From an uncultured Bacilli bacterium (GTDB lineage: Bacteria; Bacillota_I; Bacilli_A; RF39; UBA660), in NCBI GenBank assembly GCA_947628495.1, contig CANRAC010000004.1, forward strand, positions 1-23,808: 23,808 bases of DNA, read 5' to 3'. Under the pieces are notes generated by a model that saw only the letters and a list, made by a program, of their open reading frames with translations, searched no databases and had not been told where the DNA came from. Shown piece after piece: positions 1 to 7,841 of the stretch. The position numbers and the translations under genes were made by a program. Positions within the stretch are counted from its first letter, which is position 1, and each line of letters begins with the position of its first letter.

Positions 1-410
1 CCATCAACTAAACAATTTTCAGAAAAAGATAAAAAAAGGTACATGATAATTGCCGGAATTAAATATAGAACCAAGCCTATACTATAGCATAGACTTAAAA
101 TCATTGATAAAACTATAGTTTCAACTATGTTATGCTTATAATAATAAAATAAATCTTTTATATTATGCTCTTGTTTACGAACAATAGCCAGTAAATATTT
201 ATTTAAACCAAACGAAAAAGGAATAGTAATTAAGTTATAAAGCATAGCCACTATTGAAACAACATTTTGATTAAATCCCTTCAATATATAGTTAAAAACT
301 ACTACATAAGCCAGAGATATAACAAAATTAATAATTAAAGCTTTCCATATATCTAAGAACTTCTCTTTCGTTAAATTCCAAGCTTCTTTCTTGATTAAAT
401 TTCTATCCAT
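1..410 (-). CDS. DUF975-like integral membrane protein, 3' part missing (cut by window edge)
   Basis: The first 136 residues are visible, starting MDRNLIKKEAWNLTKEKF; the C-terminal part lies beyond base 1. The start has a strong GGAGGG site five to six bases upstream. Hydrophobic segments fall at about residues 23-43, 48-68 and 95-127. The amphipathic N-terminus (R..IKKEAW), the LFYYYK stretch near residue 87 and the LIPAIIMY motif near 117-124 resemble the DUF975 family of bacterial membrane proteins, whose function is unknown. It begins 28 bases after the recG stop codon on the same strand. A TATAAT box lies in that gap (427-432) but has no good -35 partner, so it may be co-transcribed with recG or have a weak promoter. 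The family call is from recalled pattern only. Confidence 0.6.
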   Translation of the reverse strand, partial: MDRNLIKKEAWNLTKEKFLDIWKALIINFVISLAYVVVFNYILKGFNQNVVSIVAMLYNLITIPFSFGLNKYLLAIVRKQEHNIKDLFYYYKHNIVETIVLSMILSLCYSIGLVLYLIPAIIMYLFLSFSENCLVD

Positions 411-438
411 AACGCCCTCCTTTTAAATTATAGTACAT

Positions 439-2427
439 TTAATCGATAAAATCTATTTTCTTCATAATTTCGTTATAGAAGTTATTAAACGTTTTACCTG
501 CTAATAATGATTTTAAATATATATCCGAATCTTTTTTTGCTTGGAGAAGTATTTTATAATCTCTTTGGACATTGGCAATTTTAAAACTCATATCGCCACT
601 TTGCTTAGAGCCAAATAAATCACCCTCGCCTCTTAATTCAAAATCTTTTTGACTAATATAAAATCCATCGTTACTTTCTTTTAATACTTGTAGTCTTTCT
701 TTTTCATAATTACTAATTAGATAACAATAACTAGTTAAAGAACTACGACCTACTCTACCTCGCAACTGATGTAAGGTGGCTAAGCCAAAACGCTCCGCAT
801 TAAAAATAATCATCATCGTTGCATTTCCTACATCAATGCCGATCTCTATAACAGTTGTAGAAATCAAAATATTATATTTTTTATTGGCAAAATCTTGTAA
901 AACATTGTCTTTATCTTTAGCTTTTTGTTTACCATGTAAAATTCCTATTTTAACTATCCCTTTAAAAGCTTTCGTAAACTTTTCTTTTAAAGAATCAACG
1001 TTTTCTATTTCCATTCCCTCTGAATCTAAAATGGAAGGAGCAACTACATAAACTTGGTGGCCTGCTTTAATTTCTTCTAATACTTTAAAAAGAACTTCTT
1101 TTAATTCACTTTCTTTTTTTATTTCCGTTACAACTTCTTTGCGACCTTTCGGTTTTGTTTTAATAATGGAAGTATCCATATCCCCATATAAAGTTAGAGC
1201 ATAGGTACGAGGAATCGGGGTAGCACTTAAATAAATAACATCTACTTTCTGCCCCTTGTTTTGTAAATTATTACGTTGATTTACACCAAAACGGTGCTGC
1301 TCATCGGTAATGACCAAACCTAAATTAGCAAACTCTAGTTCCTCATTTAAAACCGCATGTGTTCCAATTAATATATCGATCTTGTGATTTTTGACATCTT
1401 CTAATATTTGTTGTTTTTCACTTTTTTGCATATTACCAATTAATAATTTAATGTTTAGAGAATATTTGGAAAATAAGTTTTTAATATTTTCATAATGTTG
1501 TTTGGCTAGGATTTCAGTAGGAACCATTAACACACTTTGATAATTATCTAAATAATTAGCATACATAGCTGTAAAAGCCACAATAGTTTTGCCACTACCT
1601 ACATCTCCTAAGATCAAACGATTCATTCTTTTGGGATGGATAAAATCTTGTAATATATCATCGATAGCGGTTTGTTGATCGAAAGTTAAAGTAAAGGGCA
1701 AATCGTTTATAAATGTTTCGATTAATTGTTTTTGATTAGTACGTTTTAAAAAGTCATGTTCTAAAGAATTTTTATATTTTAAATAATTTATTTTAAAAGT
1801 AAAAATAAATAATTCTTCATATATAAATTTTAATTGCGCCTTCTTGAGTAGTTGCATATTAGTGGGCTTATGAATTTCTTTTAGAGCTGAATCTTTAGAA
1901 AGAAAGTGGTAAGACTCGCTTAGAGTTTGGGGAATATAATCCGTTATACCTTCATAATTTTTCATAGCTTCATCTATTAATTTTAAAAATAAATTATTTT
2001 TAATTTCTTTTATTAAATGATATTTTGGCTCAATTAATGTATCTTCTATTTTTTTTAAACGAATATCACTAGCGACAAAACTATTAGTTTTGGCATTATA
2101 TTTACCAGTTAATGTTAAATCTTGTCCAATAGCCAATTGGTCTTTTAAAAAACCTCGATTAAAAAGTGTCACGTTAATAATTTTTTCATTAGTAATAAAT
2201 CGAAATGTTAAACGGTTTAAATTTCTTTTAATGTAGACAACTTTAGGAGTATTTTCTATTTTTCCAACAATAGTTAGGACCATATCGGTATTGGTAAGCT
2301 TTTCTGGTTTAAGAATTTGATAGCGATAAGGATAATAATTTATTAAATCATCTATAGTATATATTTCTAGTTTATGCAAAGCCTCTAAAGTTTTAGGACC
2401 TACTCCTTTTAAATTTTCTAGTTCCAT
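439..2427 (-). CDS. recG: ATP-dependent DNA helicase RecG
   Basis: 662 residues, close to the usual RecG length of about 680. RecG is a superfamily 2 double-stranded DNA translocase that remodels stalled replication forks and branch-migrates Holliday junctions in the cytoplasm. Visible features in order: a helix-hairpin-helix-like LKGVGPKTLEAL at 6-17, the OB-fold wedge domain over roughly 45-140, Walker A GDVGSGKT at 274-281, the RecG-type DEQHRFG box at 375-381, SATPIPRT at 401-408, STTVIEIGIDV near 523-533, and motif VI QLRGRVGR at 554-561. Nothing essential looks lost. The ribosome site is weak (GGTG five bases before ATG) and the predicted transcript leader is only about 9 nt. In other Firmicutes recG often sits near fatty-acid genes; here it lies between nifJ and a DUF975-like gene. 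Confidence 0.97.
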   Translation of the reverse strand: MELENLKGVGPKTLEALHKLEIYTIDDLINYYPYRYQILKPEKLTNTDMVLTIVGKIENTPKVVYIKRNLNRLTFRFITNEKIINVTLFNRGFLKDQLAIGQDLTLTGKYNAKTNSFVASDIRLKKIEDTLIEPKYHLIKEIKNNLFLKLIDEAMKNYEGITDYIPQTLSESYHFLSKDSALKEIHKPTNMQLLKKAQLKFIYEELFIFTFKINYLKYKNSLEHDFLKRTNQKQLIETFINDLPFTLTFDQQTAIDDILQDFIHPKRMNRLILGDVGSGKTIVAFTAMYANYLDNYQSVLMVPTEILAKQHYENIKNLFSKYSLNIKLLIGNMQKSEKQQILEDVKNHKIDILIGTHAVLNEELEFANLGLVITDEQHRFGVNQRNNLQNKGQKVDVIYLSATPIPRTYALTLYGDMDTSIIKTKPKGRKEVVTEIKKESELKEVLFKVLEEIKAGHQVYVVAPSILDSEGMEIENVDSLKEKFTKAFKGIVKIGILHGKQKAKDKDNVLQDFANKKYNILISTTVIEIGIDVGNATMMIIFNAERFGLATLHQLRGRVGRSSLTSYCYLISNYEKERLQVLKESNDGFYISQKDFELRGEGDLFGSKQSGDMSFKIANVQRDYKILLQAKKDSDIYLKSLLAGKTFNNFYNEIMKKIDFID

Positions 2428-2442
2428 ATTAACACCATACTA

Positions 2443-2471
2443 ATTATATAACACAAACATTTATTTGTCTA
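2443..2471 (-). promoter_or_regulatory. Promoter of recG
   Basis: Reading the minus strand, TAGACA (2471-2466) is separated by 17 bases from TATAAT (2448-2443), an 11 of 12 match to the housekeeping sigma-factor consensus. The predicted transcript start is near 2436, leaving about 9 nt before the recG ATG at 2427. That is an unusually short leader and fits the weak ribosome binding site. Confidence 0.75.
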
Positions 2472-2570
2472 ATATTTAGATATTTATATGCTTAGATAAT
2501 ACTTATAAGTTCTATATTTCCTACCTAGTTAATTATTTCTAAAAAATAAACAATTTTTTTTAAAAATATG

Positions 2571-2599
2571 AAAAAAAGTGTTGACAAAAAACACCTTTT
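2571..2599 (-). terminator. Intrinsic terminator downstream of nifJ
   Basis: On the minus strand AAAAGGTGTT (2599-2590) pairs with AACACTTTTT (2582-2573) around a 7-base loop, with one G-T wobble in the stem. The run of seven T residues forms the outer stem and tail. It is the first plausible stop signal after nifJ, 114 bases past its stop codon, and it lies upstream of the recG promoter. Its loop and right arm overlap the TTGACA box of the plus-strand small RNA promoter. Confidence 0.55.
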
Positions 2600-2609
2600 C
2601 CATTAGTAT
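2581..2609 (+). promoter_or_regulatory. Plus-strand promoter of candidate small RNA
   Basis: A perfect -35 box TTGACA (2581-2586) is followed after exactly 17 bases by TAGTAT (2604-2609, 4 of 6 to consensus). The next six bases keep an AT-rich TATA context. The start would be near 2616, at the foot of an 11-bp hairpin. No protein gene lies downstream on this strand; the transcript would run into the hairpin-T-run at 2681-2714. Confidence 0.6.
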
Positions 2610-2613
2610 ATAA

Positions 2614-2714
2614 AGCACCAATTCACTTAAAGGCGAATTGGTGCTAGTATCACACTAGCCAACCCCTTTTTATTCTTTTTGAAGTTGCTCTTCAGGGGGG
2701 CAACTTCTTTTTTT
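2614..2714 (+). ncRNA. Candidate structured small RNA of about 100 nt, unrecognised
   Basis: The only transcription unit I see on the plus strand. After the promoter at 2581-2609 come three hairpins. The first has an 11-bp perfect stem, AGCACCAATTC (2614-2624) with GAATTGGTGCT (2635-2645), and a 10-base loop. The second is GCTAGT (2643-2648) with ACTAGC (2654-2659); it shares three bases with the first, so the two compete at their edge. The third is a terminator hairpin at 2681-2707. Two possible long-range pairings exist: loop AAAGG (2629-2633) with CCTTT (2665-2669), and CCCC (2663-2666) with the G-run in the terminator loop (2695-2700). There is no ATG in the transcript. It does not match the motifs I know for SRP RNA, 6S RNA, tmRNA, tracrRNA or common riboswitches. 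Function unknown; a trans-acting sRNA, or antisense control of the nifJ 3' end, are guesses. Confidence 0.5.
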
Positions 2715-2717
2715 ATT
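2681..2717 (+). terminator. Intrinsic terminator of the plus-strand small RNA
   Basis: GAAGTTGC (2681-2688) pairs perfectly with GCAACTTC (2700-2707) around an 11-base loop ending in GGGGG, followed immediately by seven T residues. Read on the minus strand the same hairpin is followed by CAAAAA or GAAAAA rather than T residues, so it can serve as an intrinsic terminator only for plus-strand transcription. It runs into the last codons of nifJ, which is on the other strand. Confidence 0.75.
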
Positions 2718-5700
2718 TGTCAGCTAGATTTTTATAATAATTATATCTTTTAATAGCATATTCTTTATTTAAAGCAAGCAAATCTTGAGCTTGTTTTTTA
2801 TTTTTTATTTTTAAAGCATTAAATCGTACTTCATTTAATAAAGCTTCTTCATATTTGGTAAAATCAGGTTCATCACTATCAATAGTTAATTTGCCATTAC
2901 TATAACGCATTAATATTTCATAACCACATTTTACTAAGTTTTTTTGTTCTTCTAAAGAACATTTCATACCATTTTTTATTCCTTGTTCTACACAAGGCGC
3001 GTAGGCAATTATAAGCGATGGTCCTTGGTGTTCAAAGGCTTCTTTAAAAGCTTTAATAGTTTGCATACCATTAGCTCCTAAACAAACACTAGCTACATAA
3101 ATATTAGGGTAACACATTGCCATCTTAAATAAATCTTTTTTCGCTGTCTTTTTACCCATATCAGCAAACTCAGCCACTTGAGCTAAGGATGAAGATTTAC
3201 TGGCTTGGCCACCTGTATTAGAGTAAACTTCCGTATCTAAAACCAAAATGTTGATATTTTCATTACTTGATAAAACATGATCAATGCCGCCAAAGCCGAT
3301 ATCATAAGCCCAGCCATCGCCACCAATACACCAAATGCTTCGCGAAGGAATATAATTTATTAATTCTTTTAATTCTGAAGGTAGTTCTTTGGTAATTAAG
3401 CTAGCCTTAACTTCTCTAGTAATTTTATAATCTTCGGGATTATCTAACCATTTAGTATAATATTCTTGAATATCGGGCGAAACCTCGGAAAAGGTTTTTT
3501 CCATAATGTTTTTAAGACGATGGCGTAAGGTTTGATAAGATAAATACATTCCATATCCAAACTCGGCATTATCCTCAAATAAACTATTGGCCCAAGGAAG
3601 ATTATATGGCGTAATCGGCACACTTCCTCCATAAATACTTGAACAACCAGTGGCATTAGCTATAATTAAATCATCTTGAAATAATTGGGTTAATAATTTA
3701 ATATAGGCCGTCTGACCACAACCAGCACAAGCTCCACTATAAGCAAATTTCGATTTTAAAAGTTGACTATTTTTAATCGTATATTTATTGGCTGGCTCTT
3801 TATTAACATAATTAGTAAAAAGTTCCTCATTCGCTTTTGTTTCATCATTTTCATGCCATTCTAAAGCTTTTAAGCCTTTTTTCCCTGGACAAGCTTCAAT
3901 ACATAGGCCACAACCTGTACATTGCTCATTATTAACAGCTATTACATAATTATCATCATCTAAAATAAATGATCTAATAACCCCATGCGGGCAAACAAAA
4001 GAACATAAACCACATTCCAGACAATTCTCGGGAATCCATTTGGGAATTTTTTTGGAAATCTTTAAGCGATTGTGGTTAGCATTACAAGGGAAAGTTCCAT
4101 CTTTATATTTAAGTAAATCACTAACCTTTAACATTTTGCCTTTTCTTTGATTGATAAGATCAAATATATTTTGCTCTTCTTTTTTTTCTGTTTCTTGATA
4201 AGTAAAGGATTCCCTGATGATTTTAACTTTTTGTTCTACTTCTTTTAAAGCCTTAATATTTCGTTCTACTATTTCTGAACCCTTAGTAGCAAATTTTTTC
4301 GTAATTCCTTTTTCTAAGATATCCTGAGCATTAGGCACGCCTAAAACCTCTAAAATAACTAATTCCATAATTTTGCTAATCTTACCATCTAAATGATATT
4401 TATGAGCCAAAGTATCAGCATCCACAGTTATTAATTGAGCATGTTTTTCCTTTAAAATTTTCTTAAACTCATTAGGTAAATATTTTCCTAAATCATCTTG
4501 ATGAACCGTATTTAAAATAACTAGCCCATTCTCCCTGATATTATCAATTGTTGCAAAAGCATTTAGATACTCTTCTTTACAAATAACTACACATAAAGGA
4601 TTTTCAATATAAAATGGTGCTTTAACAGATTCTGAACTAATACGTAAATTAGATTTGGTTACCCCACCACTTTTTTTAGAATCATATTCAAAGTAACCTT
4701 GCACACATTTACCTTTGGCCTTAGCCACAATATTTAAAATATCTTTACTAGCACTGACCATACCATCTGATCCATAGCCATAGATGATTATCTCCTGAGC
4801 CTTTAAATTTATTTGGTAATTTTCTTCTGGTAAACTCAAATTAGTCACATCATCATTAATCCCAATAGTAAAGTTATCTTTTAAATTGCTTTCTAACATA
4901 TTAAAAACACTTTTTATTTGGGCAGGGGTAGTATCTCTACTAGCTAATCCATAACGTCCGCCGACTATATTAATAGCCTTATCATTTAAAGCACTGATTA
5001 CATCTAAACATAATGGTTCATGCGGAGCTCCAAATTCTTTAGTTCGATCCAAGACGGCAATATTTAGAACTGTTTTTGGTAACACTTTTTTTAAATATTT
5101 GGCACTAAAAGGACGATATAAATGGACTTCTATCATTCCATATTTTTTACCTTTTTTATTTTCCTTATCAACTACTAGACGAATCGTATCACATACACTA
5201 CCCATCGCCACAATAATATTAGTAGCATCCTTAGCTCCATAATAATTAAAAGGTGCATAATTAGTTGCGGCGATGTTATTTATTTTACCCATATAATCAT
5301 TAACAATTTCCACTATTTGTTCATAATCTTTATTGCGCGCTTCGGTTGAGGCAAAGTAAATGTCCTCGCCTTCAGTCATACCTTTTTGTATATTGTTATC
5401 AACATTTAACATTCTATTTCGAAATTCTTGAACTTTATTTTTATTTAGTAATTTTCCGATAGTTTCTAAGTCAATGTCTTTGATACTATTTATTTCATGA
5501 CTAGTTCGAAATCCATCAAAAAAGTGCAAAAAAGGTAAAGAGCCTTCGACTGCGGCTAAATGGGCAATAGCAGCCATATATTGGCTATCTTCTACGGAAG
5601 AAGAGCTAAGCAGACAAAAACCCGTTTGTCTTACCGCATAGATATCTTGATGATCACCATAAATAGATAAAGCATGGGTAGCTAAACTACGAGAGGCGAC

Positions 5701-6018
5701 ATGAATAACGGCGGGAAGCATTTCTCCGGCTATTTTATACATATTAGGAATCATCAGCAAAAGACCCTGACTAGAGGTAAAAGTGCTAGCTAAAGAACCA
5801 CTGATTAAAGCCCCGTGTAAAGCCCCTGCTACCCCTGCTTCACTTTGCATTTCCACTACTTTAACCCTATCATGAAAAATATTCTTTTGGGCACTACTAG
5901 CCAAATCATCAGTATTGCTTGCCATCGGTGAAGATGGAGTTATCGGATATATAGCTGCTAATTCACTAAAATAATAAGCAACATCACTTACAGCTTTATT
6001 ACCATCTTTTATTACCAT
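2713..6018 (-). CDS. nifJ: Pyruvate:ferredoxin (flavodoxin) oxidoreductase
   Basis: Single-chain homodimeric PFOR type: oxidises pyruvate with CoA to acetyl-CoA and CO2, passing electrons to ferredoxin or flavodoxin; typical of anaerobes. Counted from the ATG at 6024, visible parts are YPITPSSPMA (26-35), the thiamine-activating glutamate E62, substrate arginine R112, two ferredoxin-type 4Fe-4S motifs (C668/671/674/678 and C702/705/708/712), proximal-cluster cysteines C766, C769, C794 and C1011, and the thiamine-diphosphate site GDGWAYDIGFGG from 902. All key residues are present. At about 1100 residues it is somewhat shorter than the usual 1170-1200. I choose the ATG at 6018 (1101 residues): the AGGAAG ribosome site abuts the ATG at 6024 but lies at proper spacing from the second ATG. 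It stands alone, with its own promoter and no ferredoxin gene beside it. Confidence 0.97.
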   Translation of the reverse strand: MVIKDGNKAVSDVAYYFSELAAIYPITPSSPMASNTDDLASSAQKNIFHDRVKVVEMQSEAGVAGALHGALISGSLASTFTSSQGLLLMIPNMYKIAGEMLPAVIHVASRSLATHALSIYGDHQDIYAVRQTGFCLLSSSSVEDSQYMAAIAHLAAVEGSLPFLHFFDGFRTSHEINSIKDIDLETIGKLLNKNKVQEFRNRMLNVDNNIQKGMTEGEDIYFASTEARNKDYEQIVEIVNDYMGKINNIAATNYAPFNYYGAKDATNIIVAMGSVCDTIRLVVDKENKKGKKYGMIEVHLYRPFSAKYLKKVLPKTVLNIAVLDRTKEFGAPHEPLCLDVISALNDKAINIVGGRYGLASRDTTPAQIKSVFNMLESNLKDNFTIGINDDVTNLSLPEENYQINLKAQEIIIYGYGSDGMVSASKDILNIVAKAKGKCVQGYFEYDSKKSGGVTKSNLRISSESVKAPFYIENPLCVVICKEEYLNAFATIDNIRENGLVILNTVHQDDLGKYLPNEFKKILKEKHAQLITVDADTLAHKYHLDGKISKIMELVILEVLGVPNAQDILEKGITKKFATKGSEIVERNIKALKEVEQKVKIIRESFTYQETEKKEEQNIFDLINQRKGKMLKVSDLLKYKDGTFPCNANHNRLKISKKIPKWIPENCLECGLCSFVCPHGVIRSFILDDDNYVIAVNNEQCTGCGLCIEACPGKKGLKALEWHENDETKANEELFTNYVNKEPANKYTIKNSQLLKSKFAYSGACAGCGQTAYIKLLTQLFQDDLIIANATGCSSIYGGSVPITPYNLPWANSLFEDNAEFGYGMYLSYQTLRHRLKNIMEKTFSEVSPDIQEYYTKWLDNPEDYKITREVKASLITKELPSELKELINYIPSRSIWCIGGDGWAYDIGFGGIDHVLSSNENINILVLDTEVYSNTGGQASKSSSLAQVAEFADMGKKTAKKDLFKMAMCYPNIYVASVCLGANGMQTIKAFKEAFEHQGPSLIIAYAPCVEQGIKNGMKCSLEEQKNLVKCGYEILMRYSNGKLTIDSDEPDFTKYEEALLNEVRFNALKIKNKKQAQDLLALNKEYAIKRYNYYKNLADK

Positions 6019-6041
6019 TTTCATCTTCCTATTCTAATTTA

Positions 6042-6070
6042 ATTATATCATTTTATCATTGAATAATTAA
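6042..6070 (-). promoter_or_regulatory. Promoter of nifJ (extended -10)
   Basis: On the minus strand TGATATAAT gives an extended -10 (TG at 6050-6049, TATAAT at 6047-6042), with a poor -35 TTAATT (6070-6065) at 17-base spacing. The predicted start near 6035 gives a leader of about 17 nt that keeps the AGGAAG site. An overlapping TGATAAAAT a few bases upstream is a possible second -10. Confidence 0.65.
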
Positions 6071-6111
6071 CCAAAAATTATTTATTAGAAAAAATCAGCA
6101 TATTAATATAA

Positions 6112-6136
6112 TAAAAAAAGAACTTAAACAAGTTCT
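6112..6136 (-). terminator. Terminator of the S10-spc-alpha operon, containing the rplQ stop codon
   Basis: On the minus strand AGAACTT (6136-6130), a GTTT loop and AAGTTCT (6125-6119) form a 7-bp hairpin followed by six T residues. The rplQ stop codon (6126-6124) lies at the junction of loop and right arm, so the last rplQ codons form the left arm. It separates the ribosomal operon from nifJ. Confidence 0.8.
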
Positions 6137-6465
6137 AATTTTACTTCTAAAGCATCGTCTCCGATTCTTTCTTTTATTTTAATGATACGGGTATAACCAC
6201 CATTTCTTGTTTCATAACGTTTAGCTAAGTCATTAAATATTTTATTAACAACTTCTTGATCGTTATGTAAGAAAGCCAAAGCATTACGACGAGCAACTAA
6301 AGTTCCTTTTTTACCATAAGTTATCATCTTATCCACAAATTTACGAACTTCTTTAGCTCTAGCTTCAGTTGTTACAACTGATTCATTCATGATAACATCT
6401 TTAGTAATACCAGCAAGCATGCTACGACGAACTCTAGATTCTCTACTTAATTTTCTATATAACAT
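6124..6465 (-). CDS. rplQ: 50S ribosomal protein L17
   Basis: 113 residues, slightly short for bacterial L17 (about 116-130). The N-terminus MLYRKLSRESRVRRSMLAG and the internal TTEARAKEVRKFVDKMIT stretch are characteristic. L17 sits on the solvent side of the 50S subunit close to the tunnel exit. GGAGGTAAAAC precedes the ATG. It is the last gene of the operon, following rpoA after 11 bases as in most bacteria, and it ends inside the transcription terminator. In many Firmicutes cobalt/biotin-type transporter genes and truA follow rplQ; here the unit stops. Confidence 0.97.
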   Translation of the reverse strand: MLYRKLSRESRVRRSMLAGITKDVIMNESVVTTEARAKEVRKFVDKMITYGKKGTLVARRNALAFLHNDQEVVNKIFNDLAKRYETRNGGYTRIIKIKERIGDDALEVKLELV

Positions 6466-6476
6466 GTTTTACCTCC

Positions 6477-7424
6477 TTAATCACGGAACTCTAGTCCCAA
6501 TTCTTTAACTTTATCAATTACTTCTTTTAATGATTTTTTACCTAAATTACGGATTTTTGTAACTTCCACTTCTTTTTTAGAAATTAAATCTTGAACAGTA
6601 TGAATTCCCGCTCTTTTTAAGCAATTATATGCACGAACAGAAAATTCAATTTCTTCAATAGGAGTTTCTAATGTCTTAGTGATAGTATCTATTTTCTTTT
6701 CCGCCATCATACCTGAAAAATCACTAATAGAATTCAAATCAGTAATAATATTAAAATGTTCAATTAATATTTTAGCTGAAAGAGCCATTGCTTCTTCTGG
6801 TGTCGTTGCTCCGTTAGTATAAACTTCCATAACTAACTTATCAAAATTTTCATTTTGACCAACACGAGCAGGTTCTACTTCATAAGCTACTCTTTCAATT
6901 GGTGAATAGATCGAATCTATTGGAATCATACCAACTTCTTTAGCTTCGATTAATTTTTGATTTTCTTTAGAATCAACATAACCACGACCATTACCAACAG
7001 TCATTTTCATGTCGATTTTACCACCTTTAACAAGGTTACAAATAACTAAATCTTTATTAACGATTTCGATATCAGCATCAGTTTCAATATCTCCTGCTGT
7101 TACAGGGCCTTCTTTAGATACTGATAATCTCATAATTTTTTCTTCATCAGCATGATTTTTAATAACTACACTTTTTAAAGCTAAGATGATAGCAGTTACA
7201 TCTTCAACTACCCCATCAATCTTTTGGAATTCATGCATTACGCCATCAATTTTCACGCTAGTAATCGCACTTCCTGGTAAAGAAGATAACATTACACGAC
7301 GTAAAGCATTTCCGATTGTTGTTCCAAAGCCTCTTTCAAGTGGTTCTAAAACGAATTTTCCATAATGATTATTATCCATGTATTCGACAATTTTAAATTC
7401 TGGTTTTTCAAATCTTATATTCAT
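6477..7424 (-). CDS. rpoA: DNA-directed RNA polymerase alpha subunit
   Basis: 315 residues from MNIRFEKPEFKI, matching the B. subtilis length of about 314. The N-terminal domain (to about 230) carries the dimerisation and assembly elements, with KFVLEPLERGFGTTIGNALRRVMLSS clearly readable as the dimer helix region. The C-terminal domain (about 250-315) includes SVRAYNCLKRAGI, whose R264 corresponds to the UP-element contact arginine, and NLGKKSLKEV. I reject a longer frame that begins 26 codons upstream, because it overlaps rpsK and has no ribosome site, whereas AAGGAA lies eight bases before this ATG. It follows rpsK after 22 bases and precedes rplQ, the standard alpha-operon order; rpsD is absent here. 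Confidence 0.98.
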   Translation of the reverse strand: MNIRFEKPEFKIVEYMDNNHYGKFVLEPLERGFGTTIGNALRRVMLSSLPGSAITSVKIDGVMHEFQKIDGVVEDVTAIILALKSVVIKNHADEEKIMRLSVSKEGPVTAGDIETDADIEIVNKDLVICNLVKGGKIDMKMTVGNGRGYVDSKENQKLIEAKEVGMIPIDSIYSPIERVAYEVEPARVGQNENFDKLVMEVYTNGATTPEEAMALSAKILIEHFNIITDLNSISDFSGMMAEKKIDTITKTLETPIEEIEFSVRAYNCLKRAGIHTVQDLISKKEVEVTKIRNLGKKSLKEVIDKVKELGLEFRD

Positions 7425-7446
7425 TTTAATAATTCCTTTCCCCTCA

Positions 7447-7830
7447 TTAATTTCTTGGACGTTTTGGTGGACGGCAACCATTATGTGGTATTGGTGTTTC
7501 ATCAGAAATAGATGTAATTTCTAATCCTGCAGTTTGTAATGAACGAATAGCGTTTTCACGACCTTGTCCTAAACCCTTTACTTTAACTTCTACCTTAACT
7601 ACGCCTGAATCCATTGCGGCTTTAGCGGCTGCTTCTGAGGCAAGACCAGCTGCAAATGGAGTTTTCTTTTTGCTACCTTTATATCCAATAGTTCCAGAAG
7701 AAGCCCAAGAAATGACATTTCCCTCTTTATCAGTAATACTTACAACGGTATTATTAAAAGTGGAATGAATATGAGCTACAGCTTCAGGAATATTTTTCTT
7801 TATTTTTCTTTTTCTTCTATTATAAGCCAT
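7447..7830 (-). CDS. rpsK: 30S ribosomal protein S11
   Basis: 127 residues. S11 lies in the 30S platform and helps form the mRNA channel near the E site. The internal GVVKVEVKVKGLGQGRENA and the C-terminal DETPIPHNGCRPPKRPRN are standard S11 signatures, including the NGCRPPKRRR-like end. The N-terminus is basic (MAYNRRKRKIKK). AGGAGGTTAAATA precedes the ATG, and rpsM ends 11 bases upstream. Confidence 0.98.
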   Translation of the reverse strand: MAYNRRKRKIKKNIPEAVAHIHSTFNNTVVSITDKEGNVISWASSGTIGYKGSKKKTPFAAGLASEAAAKAAMDSGVVKVEVKVKGLGQGRENAIRSLQTAGLEITSISDETPIPHNGCRPPKRPRN

Positions 7831-7841
7831 TATTTAACCTC

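Noticed and set aside
776..1051. Plus-strand open frame of 91 codons inside recG
   Set aside because: Antisense shadow of a highly conserved helicase region; no ribosome site or promoter, and the protein has no recognisable features.
2614..2645. 11-bp inverted repeat read as a minus-strand nifJ terminator
   Set aside because: On the minus strand it is followed by TTATATAC rather than a T-run; the better minus-strand terminator is at 2571-2599. It fits better as the first hairpin of the plus-strand RNA.
3444..3656. 70-codon minus-strand frame inside nifJ
   Set aside because: Out-of-frame shadow within the PFOR catalytic domain; the PFOR frame is fully supported by conserved residues.
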